A stretch of 64,000 nucleotides of DNA from Cerina sp048266425 (GCA_048266425.1 JBLWZN010000007.1:45255-109254), one strand, 5' to 3'; numbered from the stretch's first letter, positions 35,250 through 43,017 are shown. Notes: generated by a model not told the origin, from the letters alone. Program-made: numbers and translations.

Positions 35250-36677
35250 TTAATAATCATTCCCTTTAGCACTGTCGTCCACGGAAGTTTTCCATGTGGC
35301 CCATTTTTCCTTTAATTCTTCAATTATCTCCATATGCTCTTCAGAAATATTTGTCGTCTCGTTAGGGTCATTCAGCAAATCAAATAATTGCCAATCAGCG
35401 GTTTTATCTTTTTTATATATTTTATACCTGTTACCGATTAATGCGGCTTGGTCTTCCAATAAAAATGGCAAAAAGCGATCTTTTGGCACTGCTCCATTTT
35501 CGAATTCAATTATCTGCATTATATCTACGCCATCGTAGGGTCTTTTATATTTATGAATATCTATGTCTAGTATTGACGCAATGGTAGGAAAATAATCTGA
35601 GGTATACACGGGAGTATTGATCACCCTTCCTTTTTGAACTTTACCTGGCCAAACCATAATTCCGGGAACCCGGATCCCCCCTTCTTTTAAACTTCTTTTT
35701 CTTCCGTCAAGACCATAGGTTTGCCCAGCATGGCGTTGCGTATCATCTTTGCCTTCGGGTCCATTGTCACTGGCAAAAAATATAAGGGTGTTTTTGTCAA
35801 TGTTCAACTTTTTTAAATGATCCCTCAATCGACCAACCTGCTCGTCCATTGCAGTAATACATCCGTAAAAATTCTTTTGGTCTTCGGTAAGTCCTTTATA
35901 TATGTTTTTATATTTCTCACCCGTTATTACAGGCAAATGTGGCGTATGAAACCATACTACGCTAAGAAAAGGTTGTTGGCGTTTAACTGCCCTATCGATA
36001 AATGGCAGTACTCGATCCATAATAACTCTGGAATCATCGCCCTCTAAATTATTTGCAACTATCTGTCCGGGGCCGATCCAATAATTTGTGCCGAAAGGAA
36101 TGCCTTCCACTTTATTCCCAACATCCATAGCAGATTTAGGAGGGGTAATCATTGGGTCCCATGTTGGCACTTTTGATTCGGTGACAAAACATTCATCATA
36201 ACCGTTTTCCCATGGTGGGGCATAGTCCTTGTCAAACTTTGGACGACCTCCTCTATTTGCTTCTTCAACATCTTTGGTCAGCGTCCCTAAATGCCACTTC
36301 CCAAAATGCCCTGTGGTGTACCCTACTTCCTTAACCATTTCGGGCAAGCTGATCTCCTCGTTCTTAAGGTGACCGCAATTGGCATAACAGACACCAAACC
36401 GTTCTGGGTTTCTTCCGGTCAATACACTCGCTCTTGTAGGCGAACAAACTGCAGAAGCTGCGTAGAATCTGGTAAATTCGATACCATCATTGGTCATTTG
36501 GTCCAAGTTGGGTGTTTGTATATATGGGTGACCATTGTACCCCACATCTCCCCAGCCTTGATCATCGGTCATGATCAAGATAATATTGGGACGCACATTG
36601 GAATTAACATCCTTTTGAGAAAAACCGAAATCTATCCATATATTTAGACAAAAAAACAACGTTACTAAATTTTTCAT
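35250..36677 (-). CDS. Sulfatase (arylsulfatase-type, formylglycine-dependent)
   Basis: A 475-residue exported sulfatase. A signal peptide (about 1-20, ending FGFSQ) precedes 'NIILIMTDDQGWGDVGYNGHP' with the paired Asp that bind calcium. The active-site motif is 'CSPTRAS' with Cys78 to be changed to formylglycine, and it is followed by 'VLTGRNPERFG'. Further sites are 'GHFGKWHLG', 'VVWFHTPHLP' and 'FASDNGPEGKD'. Sulfatases of this S1 type remove sulfate from algal polysaccharides or other glycans. The maturation enzyme is not in the window and no SusCD or glycosidase genes are adjacent, so the substrate is open. The gene is only partly AT-rich, in keeping with the chromosome. Confidence 0.93.
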   Translation of the reverse strand: MKNLVTLFFCLNIWIDFGFSQKDVNSNVRPNIILIMTDDQGWGDVGYNGHPYIQTPNLDQMTNDGIEFTRFYAASAVCSPTRASVLTGRNPERFGVCYANCGHLKNEEISLPEMVKEVGYTTGHFGKWHLGTLTKDVEEANRGGRPKFDKDYAPPWENGYDECFVTESKVPTWDPMITPPKSAMDVGNKVEGIPFGTNYWIGPGQIVANNLEGDDSRVIMDRVLPFIDRAVKRQQPFLSVVWFHTPHLPVITGEKYKNIYKGLTEDQKNFYGCITAMDEQVGRLRDHLKKLNIDKNTLIFFASDNGPEGKDDTQRHAGQTYGLDGRKRSLKEGGIRVPGIMVWPGKVQKGRVINTPVYTSDYFPTIASILDIDIHKYKRPYDGVDIMQIIEFENGAVPKDRFLPFLLEDQAALIGNRYKIYKKDKTADWQLFDLLNDPNETTNISEEHMEIIEELKEKWATWKTSVDDSAKGNDY

Positions 36678-36795
36678 TTTTACTACCCATCAATATTAAG
36701 ACCCTCAATAAATGCATGCTACGAAGACATAAAAATTATCTAATATCTACTGCCTTCGCTAAAGCTTTGCCAAGATACGAAGGGAAGGAAAAAAA

Positions 36796-36810
36796 CCGCC
36801 CAAAAGGCGG
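36796..36810 (-). terminator. Terminator hairpin with no visible gene before it
   Basis: CCGCC / GGCGG stem with a 5-base loop, followed on the minus strand by seven T. No minus-strand gene ends here. Confidence 0.65.
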
Positions 36811-37095
36811 ACAGGTTTCTTAGAATCCCGGAAATTTCTTTTGGAACGAATATTAATGCCGGTTTTATAAATCAAAAGCTATAGCCTTACTTTTTACCCC
36901 GACCTCAAAAATATGTTGAATCTATGTAGGAAGGCATGGGAAATTTGGATGAAAAATTGAAGGAACGGTTTTGGAGGGATTTGAAGTGAAATTTCATCGA
37001 ACATTTTCCAAAATTTATGGAATCCCTAAACCAGTCTTTCCAGAGAAAGAAATTCACAACTTATTCCTTTACAAAAAAAGCTTTCAAATAAAAAT

Positions 37096-37122
37096 GAGCC
37101 GAATACTTGATATAATCGGCTC
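37096..37122 (-). terminator. Possible weak terminator or hairpin
   Basis: GAGCCGA pairs perfectly with TCGGCTC across a 13-base loop; on the minus strand ATTTTTATTTG follows. It could also be part of an RNA. Confidence 0.45.
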
Positions 37123-37206
37123 TTGAGATGTAGCTGACAACACTACAATTGAGCATGATTCTTACAAATTCTGCATGCTATCTACGTGCAATCTTAAAAA
37201 CAAAAA

Positions 37207-37230
37207 AGCCCTTCAAGAAATTGAAGGGCT
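37207..37230 (-). terminator. Strong terminator of the tRNA-Asp transcript
   Basis: A perfect 10-bp stem (AGCCCTTCAA / TTGAAGGGCT) with a GAAA loop; on the minus strand TTTTTTG follows. It starts 9 bases after the tRNA CCA end and so is the chromosomal terminator of the interrupted tRNA gene. TTTTG on the other side lets it act in both directions. Confidence 0.9.
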
Positions 37231-37239
37231 TTTGTTTGT

Positions 37240-37271
37240 TGGCGGTCCGGACGGGACTCGAACCCGCGACC
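37240..37271 (-). other. 3' fragment of a tRNA-Asp gene: candidate att site
   Basis: Read on the minus strand, these 32 bases are the end of a tRNA: last variable-loop bases GGTC, T stem GCGGG / CCCGT with loop TTCGAGT, acceptor 3' strand CCGGACC, discriminator G and encoded CCA. The acceptor strand predicts a 5' start GGTCCGG, which with this T arm fits bacterial tRNA-Asp as I know it. The D and anticodon arms are missing; upstream sequence turns AT-rich at once. Such a truncated 3' end next to a tyrosine recombinase is the standard mark of an integrated element. The intact tRNA should lie at the other end of the element. Confidence 0.85.
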
Positions 37272-37333
37272 TTTTATTTGTCCCCATATGATTTTAAATG
37301 TTCTGATATACAGCCTTTTATATAAATCATTGC

Positions 37334-37364
37334 TTTGTATAAAACCAAATAAACCCTATTTTTG
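37334..37364 (+). promoter_or_regulatory. Promoter of the integrase gene
   Basis: TTTG (37,334-37,337), a 19-base gap and TATTTTTG (37,357-37,364) match the Bacteroidota consensus. The start of transcription would fall near 37,370, inside the GTTTATAAA repeats that follow. Confidence 0.75.
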
Positions 37365-37392
37365 TTTATAAATAGTTTATAAATTTATAAAC
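37364..37392. promoter_or_regulatory. GTTTATAAA repeats and 18-bp palindrome before the integrase: candidate operator
   Basis: GTTTATAAA occurs at 37,364-37,372 and 37,375-37,383, and inverted at 37,384-37,392. The last two form the perfect palindrome GTTTATAAATTTATAAAC, ending 2 bases before the ATG. Its place over the transcription start and ribosome-binding region suggests a repressor or integrase binding site. Confidence 0.6.
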
Positions 37393-37394
37393 AC

Positions 37395-38618
37395 ATGCTG
37401 ACCACCAAAATCCTTCTCAACAAAGTGCGCCAGAAAAAAGATGGCACCTATCCCCTTGCAATACGGATAACCTACAACAGGAAAACTATATACTCGCCCT
37501 TGGGATTTAATCTGCACGAAAAAGATTTCGATGCCAAAAATCAACGCGTTAAACCTACCAACAGGATAGCCTCGAATGCGACCAGAATAAACAACCATAT
37601 CCAAGAAAGACTAAAAAAGGTCTACGACACCGTTATACTATTGGAGCAGGAAGGAAAAATAGAAAACCTTTCCATGTCCAGCCTCAAAAAAGCGATCGAG
37701 GGGAAACCGGTAGACGGTAAGGACTTTTTTGAACTTACCGACGAGATTATCCAGGAGCTTATAAATGGCAGAAAATATGGGAACGCCCAGATATATAAGA
37801 CACTGAGGAACAAGATCAAAAATTTCCACGGCCAGGAATTCCTTCCCTTTTCCCAAATCGATTATTCCTTTGTCAAACGGATGGAAACCAAACATTATGG
37901 CTCGGGCTACGGGGCAGGGGGCCTTAGCGTATACCTTAGAACGCTACGGGCGGTATACAAAAGGGCCATTAAAACCGGAACGGCCAAGGAAAAGAACAAC
38001 CCGTTCAACGCCTATTCCATCAAAAACGGGGTGCCCACAAGGACGTTCCTGAATGGGAAGCAATTGGAAGCCTTGAAAATCGCCAAAATCAAGGAACCGC
38101 ATTTGGCCAAGGCCAGGGATCTGTACATGGCCTCCTTCTATTTAAGGGGCATGAACTGGATGGATATGTCGCTACTGAAAGGTGACAGCATCCAAGGTGA
38201 TCTTGAGCGCATCATCTATATTAGGTCCAAAACAAAGAACAAACTGTTCTCGGTAAAAATAACCCCTGCCCTAAAGGAGATTCTAATCGCATTTAACGAA
38301 GGGCCGATTGGCCCTGACGATTACGTTTTTCCCATCGTTCCCAAGGGCAAGCATCGGAACCAGATCCACGAGACAATAAACAATAAGCGCAAAAGACTCA
38401 ACCAATACCTTAAACAATTGGCGGAGCGCCTGGAGCTCCCACGGTTTACCATCTATACCGCCAGGCACACCTACGCCAATATCCTGAAAAGGAGCGGCGC
38501 GCCGAGCGGTGTGATCCAGGACAGTCTGGGGCATACCACGGAAACCATGACCCAGGTCTATCTGAACTCCTTCGAGACCAATATCATTGACGATTTCGAT
38601 GCAAAGATAATGTCGTGA
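37395..38618 (+). CDS. Tyrosine-type site-specific recombinase (integrase)
   Basis: A 407-residue integrase of the type carried by Bacteroidota integrative elements. An N-terminal arm-binding domain (about 1-90; 'KVRQKKDGTYPLAIRITYNRKTIY') is followed by a SAM-like core-binding domain (about 105-210) and the catalytic domain. Catalytic residues visible are Arg251 ('FYLRGMNW'), Arg357-His358 ('YTARHTYA'), His380 ('LGHTTETM') and the nucleophile Tyr389 ('TQVYLNSF'). It is complete, so the element may still excise. It is read inward from the tRNA-Asp junction, with its own promoter and a palindromic site. An excisionase gene is not seen beside it. Confidence 0.95.
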   Translation: MLTTKILLNKVRQKKDGTYPLAIRITYNRKTIYSPLGFNLHEKDFDAKNQRVKPTNRIASNATRINNHIQERLKKVYDTVILLEQEGKIENLSMSSLKKAIEGKPVDGKDFFELTDEIIQELINGRKYGNAQIYKTLRNKIKNFHGQEFLPFSQIDYSFVKRMETKHYGSGYGAGGLSVYLRTLRAVYKRAIKTGTAKEKNNPFNAYSIKNGVPTRTFLNGKQLEALKIAKIKEPHLAKARDLYMASFYLRGMNWMDMSLLKGDSIQGDLERIIYIRSKTKNKLFSVKITPALKEILIAFNEGPIGPDDYVFPIVPKGKHRNQIHETINNKRKRLNQYLKQLAERLELPRFTIYTARHTYANILKRSGAPSGVIQDSLGHTTETMTQVYLNSFETNIIDDFDAKIMS

Positions 38619-39066
38619 TAAACTAAGGTAAAATCACAACCCAAAATCGGAGGCACAACCTCCTCGCTACTGGAAGCCCTGACAATGCTGCCGGGGATTA
38701 TTCTCCAGTACAACTTTTCGATCAGAAACTAAAGGTGAACCGAATATTTTGCATATTTAGACAATAGCATAAATCCTAGGTATTATCCATCTATTTTCTT
38801 CATTCCCCGATCCACAGTAAAGTATTCGAAGGTGCACTGGCCTATTTGAAAACGAGAAGTTTTTATTGCTTGTTAATAATTTCTGCGCCATCTAACTGTT
38901 GAAGAATTTTCCCGCTTACAATAAAACACTGTAATTCGTCGAAAAAACAGAATAAAACATGTTTTTATGGTAGGGATTTTGGAACCTTGCGTTGTTATAA
39001 TGGCTGACACCTTTAACCATTGAGGATAAAAGGTATTTGGTAATGTTGAACGAAAAATCTAAAATT
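38619..39066. other. Spacer after the integrase
   Basis: About 450 bases with no convincing gene, tRNA or strong hairpin. The promoter of the DUF4382 gene should lie near its right end, but no full consensus pair is visible. Confidence 0.5.
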
Positions 39067-39936
39067 ATGAAAATCAAATTTTATTCAATTTCTCTATTCG
39101 CTTTGGCGGTAATGTTCCTAGGTTGCTCCAACGGGGACGACGCAAGCTCCGAAACCGGAAAAATGACTGTGCAATTAGTCGATGCCCCTTTCCCCAACCA
39201 CCTTGTGGCAGAGGCAAATGTGATTATATTTAAAATAGACGCCCGTAACAAGGAAAAGGACGCTGCTATGGAAGGAAATCCCAATGCCGATGTTTCGCCC
39301 TTTATTGTGTTGATGGAACGGGAGGTACGGGTAAATCTTTTAGACCTCACCAATGGTGTAACAGAAAACTTGGTGGATATGGAGGTTCCAGTAGGGACTT
39401 ATGACTTGGTTCGGGTATATGTAAAAGGTGTCAATGTAGTTCTCACCGATGGTACCACTTACGATTTAAAAGTGCCCAGCGGAGAGCAAACAGGTATAAA
39501 GGTCTTTATCAAGCCAGGGCTTACCGTGGCCGGAGGACTGAGTGCTGATCTGCTTTTGGATTTTGACGTGAGCCGATCCTTCGTGGCCAAGGGATATGGT
39601 AACGATCTGAGCGGTATCAAAGGGTTTAATTTTAAACCCGTAATCAAGGCAAGCAACCTTTCCACCGCGGGAAGTCTTGCAGGTTTGGTGACCACTTTAC
39701 AAGTGGATACCCCTCTTGGTTTGGAAGGAGCGCAAGTATCCGTTTTTGCCGCCGACACTTTGAATACGACCACCTTTACCGACAAGGATGGGAAGTATAT
39801 GGTAATGGGGCTATTGGCAGGAAGTTATGATGTGGCGGTAGATGCCGAAGGGTACGATTCCCAAAGTGTCGAAGGAGTAAGGATTGTTGCCGCCAATACG
39901 ACAACACAAAATTTTGAACTTGTTGCTACAGAATAA
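39067..39936 (+). CDS. DUF4382 lipoprotein with carboxypeptidase-like domain
   Basis: About 289 residues from the ATG at 39,067, which starts a lipoprotein signal (ISLFALAVMFLGC) followed by an Asp-rich 'SNGDDASSETG'. The DUF4382 domain (about 30-195) shows 'MTVQLVDAPFPNHLVAEANVIIFKIDAR', 'LDLTNGVTENLVDMEVPVGTYDLVRVYV' and 'GLTVAGGLSADLLLDFDVSRSF'. A carboxypeptidase-regulatory-like beta sandwich (about 205-289) ends it. Both domains are common in Bacteroidota surface lipoproteins of unknown role. It ends in a strong terminator. Its place between integrase and mob genes makes it cargo of the element. Confidence 0.88.
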   Translation: MKIKFYSISLFALAVMFLGCSNGDDASSETGKMTVQLVDAPFPNHLVAEANVIIFKIDARNKEKDAAMEGNPNADVSPFIVLMEREVRVNLLDLTNGVTENLVDMEVPVGTYDLVRVYVKGVNVVLTDGTTYDLKVPSGEQTGIKVFIKPGLTVAGGLSADLLLDFDVSRSFVAKGYGNDLSGIKGFNFKPVIKASNLSTAGSLAGLVTTLQVDTPLGLEGAQVSVFAADTLNTTTFTDKDGKYMVMGLLAGSYDVAVDAEGYDSQSVEGVRIVAANTTTQNFELVATE

Positions 39937-39971
39937 GGAAATTAAGTGCTAAATGGGTTAAATGAGTATCA

Positions 39972-39997
39972 AAAAGCAGGATCGGTATCCTGCTTTT
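39972..39997 (+). terminator. Terminator after the DUF4382 gene
   Basis: A perfect 11-bp stem (AAAAGCAGGAT / ATCCTGCTTTT) with a 4-base loop and further T. It starts 36 bases past the stop. Confidence 0.9.
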
Positions 39998-40024
39998 TTC
40001 TTTTCCTTCCCCTATCCACAAAAA

Positions 40025-40042
40025 TGCACCCGTGAGGGTGCA
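40025..40042 (-). terminator. Terminator of the mobilization operon
   Basis: TGCACCC / GGGTGCA, a perfect 7-bp stem with a 4-base loop, followed on the minus strand by TTTTTG. It lies 31 bases past the stop of the last gene of the mob operon (40,074). Confidence 0.85.
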
Positions 40043-40073
40043 AAATATCATATAGGATCCATTCTACTATATA

Positions 40074-40448
40074 CTATATCGTAAGCCCCCTACGCTTGTA
40101 CTTGGACCAGTCCGTCATCTCGTCCTTGAAGCCGTTGTAAGCCTCTTCTTCTTTTGGGCTTGTACTTGCCAGCAAATTGCCCAGGGCATAGATTCCCCTT
40201 CTTAGAAAGCGTCCGTGTTCTGCATCGATGCGTTTTTTGGAAACGGCAACCAACGCTTCCCTAAAGCCGTTCCCCATGTGGTGTTCCAATATCTGTAACG
40301 GGAGGTTTGGCGTAACTCCCTCCAGAACATACAGATAGGCCACCTTCTGGTATTGCCCCCGCTCCATCAGTTGGGCGGACCAGAGACTTTTCAAATGGTC
40401 CCGTCCATCGGTTTTGATATCGGCCAAAGTTTCTGCCTGATTATTCAA
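40074..40448 (-). CDS. Unknown protein in frame with, and downstream of, the relaxase
   Basis: I do not recognise this 124-residue protein. It is soluble and charged, mostly helical, with 'LADIKTDGRDHLKSLWSAQLMERGQYQKVAYLYVLEG' and a basic end (YKRRGLTI). The only usable start after the relaxase stop is TTG at 40,448; yet the 69 bases between the TAG (40,518-40,520) and this TTG are open in the same frame and read as sensible protein (VPLPKKTQAYLESSNNLNKI). So this may be the C-terminal part of a longer relaxase split by a stop codon, rather than a gene of its own. It ends the mob operon before a terminator. Confidence 0.55.
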   Translation of the reverse strand: MNNQAETLADIKTDGRDHLKSLWSAQLMERGQYQKVAYLYVLEGVTPNLPLQILEHHMGNGFREALVAVSKKRIDAEHGRFLRRGIYALGNLLASTSPKEEEAYNGFKDEMTDWSKYKRRGLTI

Positions 40449-40517
40449 GATCTTATTTAGGTTGTTCGAGGATTCCAGATAGGCCTGCGTTTTCTTTGGA
40501 AGCGGAACGCTGACCGG

Positions 40518-42356
40518 CTACTTGGAATAGATAGAGGCGATGCAAAGCTTCTCTTCCCTTCTTCCAAAATAAAAGCCCTTGGCATTGAAGAACCGGATGT
40601 AGTCCTTAGGGGATTTCTCGAAGGGTACGTGCATGCGCTCGGCATATTTGTGATAAGCCTTCAGGGTCAGCTTGTCAAACCGTTGCCTGTATATTGGGGC
40701 CATGGCCTTATAGAGGTTCGGGAACATCAATGGCAGGAATATCGCGGTCGGGCTAGGTTTGATCTCTTTTTCTGCTTTGTCGTTCAGGAGTCCGTCCAAT
40801 ACTTTTTCGTTCTCCTTTATAAAGCCCGGGGAGGCATAGAAATTGATTTGTTGTGGTACTGGTATATAACCCAAATCCAAGTTGACCTTGTGCCTATTGG
40901 AGTTTGCGTACGTCAGTGTGCCGTTGTCGTAATTGGTGCCAAGGCTTCGGATAAGTTCGTGTAGGACTCCGTCTCGTTTGGAGGGTTCGAAAAGCTGTTT
41001 TACGATTGTTTGTTTTATAAGCTCGGCCTTTTCATTTAGTTTCTGTTCTTCTTTTACCGATTCCGTAACGTAAAGCTTGTCCTTTACTATGTCGAACTGG
41101 GTCTGTATCAGATCGCCCAGTTTTTCTTTGTCGGTATGCATATATTTTATGAGAAATCTGGAGCGATCCAATTTTGCCATTTCCGTTAGTATGGACATTA
41201 TGGGCATCCTATCGATATGTTCCGAGAAAAGCGTCTTGTTCCTTGTAGCCTGATAGGTATTCCGGTAGGATTCCCTTATGATGCGTTGCATTTCCAGTTG
41301 CAGCTGTTCGCTCTCTTCGTGCATCCGGGAGTGTTCGCTCTCGAACAGTTCTTGGTTTTCCTGTATTCCTATATCGTCCGTTATTTCCTTGCTTGTCAGG
41401 ACATATCCCGACTTGTCATAAATGGCAAAATCTATAGCTCCCCCCTGTTCATCGTATTCTAGCCTGCAGTCCAGATCTTGGTGCAATTTCAGGATATCGG
41501 GAAGGTCTTTGGGGTCTATCGTCCTGAAGAGGCTATAGGTGGTCCTTAGCTGTTTCTCCAGCCGTTTCTTGACCATTGGTAACAGCTTTGATTTTTGGTT
41601 TAGCTCGAATACCTTTTGCAGTTTTGGTCCGCTCAGTTGGGGATGTACGGTATAGCCGTTGATGAACCTTGATCTGTAGCCATTTTCTATTTCGATGCCG
41701 AACGATACGCCTATCCTGCCATTGTGATTCACGGTTTTTACCTGAATGTGGTGGTGTTTGAGGTGTTCGGCCAGTTCGTTAATGCTCCTTACCTTGTACT
41801 TCTGGATGGTGTTGTTTACTATGTCCTGTATATAGAACCTTACCCCGTTGATGTCCTCGTTCTTGAATTCCGGCATCTCAAATATCGGTAGTTCCTTGTC
41901 CTGTTTTGTGTCGGGCGATGGGGAGAGATTAAATTGTTTTTCCAGGTATTTCTGGGTGGAGATGTTCCTTCGGTAGCTGTTGAATATTCCGAGCACTTTT
42001 CCATATTCGTCCACATTGGTCGTTATTATATGGACATGCTCGTGCTTGGTATCGGTGTGCCTTACCACTACATAGGGCTGTTCACCGTATCCCATGTGTT
42101 CCATATATTCCTTGGAGACTTCATAGAAAGTTTTGTCATCAAGATGTTCGCCACGGGGAAGGTTGAGGGTTATATGGGCATAGCGGTTCTTGGTGGCATT
42201 GCGCTGTCCCTGAAAGTGAAGTACATCCCTGAAGAACTTTTTCGATATGTCCTGTGCGTACATGTTGCCATATCCGAGGATGCGCATGCCCTTCTTGCCG
42301 AACACATAGTTCAGTACGCCCTGGCAGCTTTCCCGATATAGTATCCTTCCTATCAT
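40518..42356 (-). CDS. Relaxase / mobilization nuclease (MOBP type)
   Basis: A 612-residue relaxase that nicks oriT and leads the DNA strand into the recipient. The N-terminal nuclease domain (about 1-230) carries the three-His metal motif in 'RHTDTKHEHVHII' (His105, His107 and His109, with His100 before), preceded by 'HITLNLPRGEHLDDKTFYEVSKEYMEHMGY'. The nucleophile is probably a Tyr near the N terminus ('RILYRES' or 'LNYVFG'). The remaining 380 residues are helical and unmatched to anything I know. Its ATG overlaps the MobC stop by 4 bases, so the two are coupled. The frame stays open beyond the TAG at 40,518 for another 148 codons. Confidence 0.92.
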   Translation of the reverse strand: MIGRILYRESCQGVLNYVFGKKGMRILGYGNMYAQDISKKFFRDVLHFQGQRNATKNRYAHITLNLPRGEHLDDKTFYEVSKEYMEHMGYGEQPYVVVRHTDTKHEHVHIITTNVDEYGKVLGIFNSYRRNISTQKYLEKQFNLSPSPDTKQDKELPIFEMPEFKNEDINGVRFYIQDIVNNTIQKYKVRSINELAEHLKHHHIQVKTVNHNGRIGVSFGIEIENGYRSRFINGYTVHPQLSGPKLQKVFELNQKSKLLPMVKKRLEKQLRTTYSLFRTIDPKDLPDILKLHQDLDCRLEYDEQGGAIDFAIYDKSGYVLTSKEITDDIGIQENQELFESEHSRMHEESEQLQLEMQRIIRESYRNTYQATRNKTLFSEHIDRMPIMSILTEMAKLDRSRFLIKYMHTDKEKLGDLIQTQFDIVKDKLYVTESVKEEQKLNEKAELIKQTIVKQLFEPSKRDGVLHELIRSLGTNYDNGTLTYANSNRHKVNLDLGYIPVPQQINFYASPGFIKENEKVLDGLLNDKAEKEIKPSPTAIFLPLMFPNLYKAMAPIYRQRFDKLTLKAYHKYAERMHVPFEKSPKDYIRFFNAKGFYFGRREEKLCIASIYSK

Positions 42357-42739
42357 CCTGTTCGATCTTCCAATGTAATTTCGATAAGTGTGCTAAGTAG
42401 TCCGTTGGTCCTTCGTATCTCGTCCGTCAGACTACTGTTCGGGCTTCTCAGGTTCTTGTAGTGCGCCAGTTTTACCAGTTGGTTGATGTTCCTGCCTATC
42501 CTGTTAATATGGTAGGCAAGGTTCGAGGTGTTCGGAAGTCGGTCCTTTTCTTCCGATTCTTTGCGCAAAACCAATCTTCTTAGCAGTGGACTTATTGTTC
42601 CCCTTTCGGAAATATCAAGGTTATAGGATCCGACAATTACCTTCAGCCTGTCATATTCCGTATCGTTGAAACGGAGCATTACGTTGTGGTACCGCTTCTC
42701 GTTTCCCAATAGTTTTCGGCCTCTTTTATTTTGTTCCAT
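42353..42739 (-). CDS. MobC-like relaxosome accessory protein
   Basis: A 128-residue DNA-binding protein of the MobC / BfmC type. An N-terminal ribbon-helix-helix-like part ('KRYHNVMLRFNDTEYDRLKVIVGSYNLDISERGTISPLLRRLVL') is followed by the conserved MobC helix 'NLAYHINRIGRNINQLVKLAHY'. MobC proteins bind oriT next to the nick and help the relaxase open the strands. It is the first gene of the mob operon, with the oriT-like region directly upstream, and overlaps the relaxase start by 4 bases. Confidence 0.92.
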   Translation of the reverse strand: MEQNKRGRKLLGNEKRYHNVMLRFNDTEYDRLKVIVGSYNLDISERGTISPLLRRLVLRKESEEKDRLPNTSNLAYHINRIGRNINQLVKLAHYKNLRSPNSSLTDEIRRTNGLLSTLIEITLEDRTG

Positions 42740-42752
42740 TTCCTGCGCTTTT

Positions 42753-42963
42753 TAGGGCAAGCACTTCGTCAGAAGTAGACAATTCTAAGTTACTTAGAAT
42801 CCAACTTGCTATCCGTCAAAACGGATAAATATATATAAATGTAAAAAATGATTTTCGATTATAATAGTCTTATTATCAATATTTTAAGGCTCAAAACCAT
42901 ATAAGACCATATGGGACCATATAAGACCAAACAGCGATCTGATATGGTCTTATATGGTTTTGA
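42753..42963 (-). other. Candidate origin of transfer (oriT)
   Basis: Directly upstream of mobC. On the minus strand GTGCTTGCCCTA (42,753-42,764) resembles the CTTGC-type nick words of several MOBP plasmids. Beside it are ATTCTAAG-TTA-CTTAGAAT (42,782-42,800) and ATCCGT-CAAA-ACGGAT (42,811-42,826), both perfect, and then the 22-bp inverted repeat. Hairpins next to a nick word, upstream of mobC-mobA, is the usual oriT layout. The exact nick is a guess. Confidence 0.55.
42891..42963. repeat. Perfect 22-bp inverted repeat with an internal third copy
   Basis: The left arm 42,891-42,912 (begins TCAAAACCATATAAG) is the exact complement of the right arm 42,942-42,963 (ends CTTATATGGTTTTGA), across a 29-base spacer. 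The spacer itself holds another direct copy of ACCATATAAGACCA at 42,916-42,929. No T-run follows, so it is not a simple terminator. Confidence 0.92.
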
Positions 42964-43017
42964 AAAATGTGGGAGAAATATAAAAATGAAGGATTAAATT
43001 GTGGGTAGGGAAAAGAA

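Larger units (their letters stand above)
36678..37239. other. Non-coding region with three minus-strand terminators
   Basis: No protein gene is seen in 562 bases. It must hold the sulfatase promoter near its left end. Three hairpin-plus-T structures, all directed leftward, lie at 36,796, 37,096 and 37,207. Only the last is explained, as the terminator of the tRNA-Asp whose 3' end is at 37,240. Confidence 0.6.
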
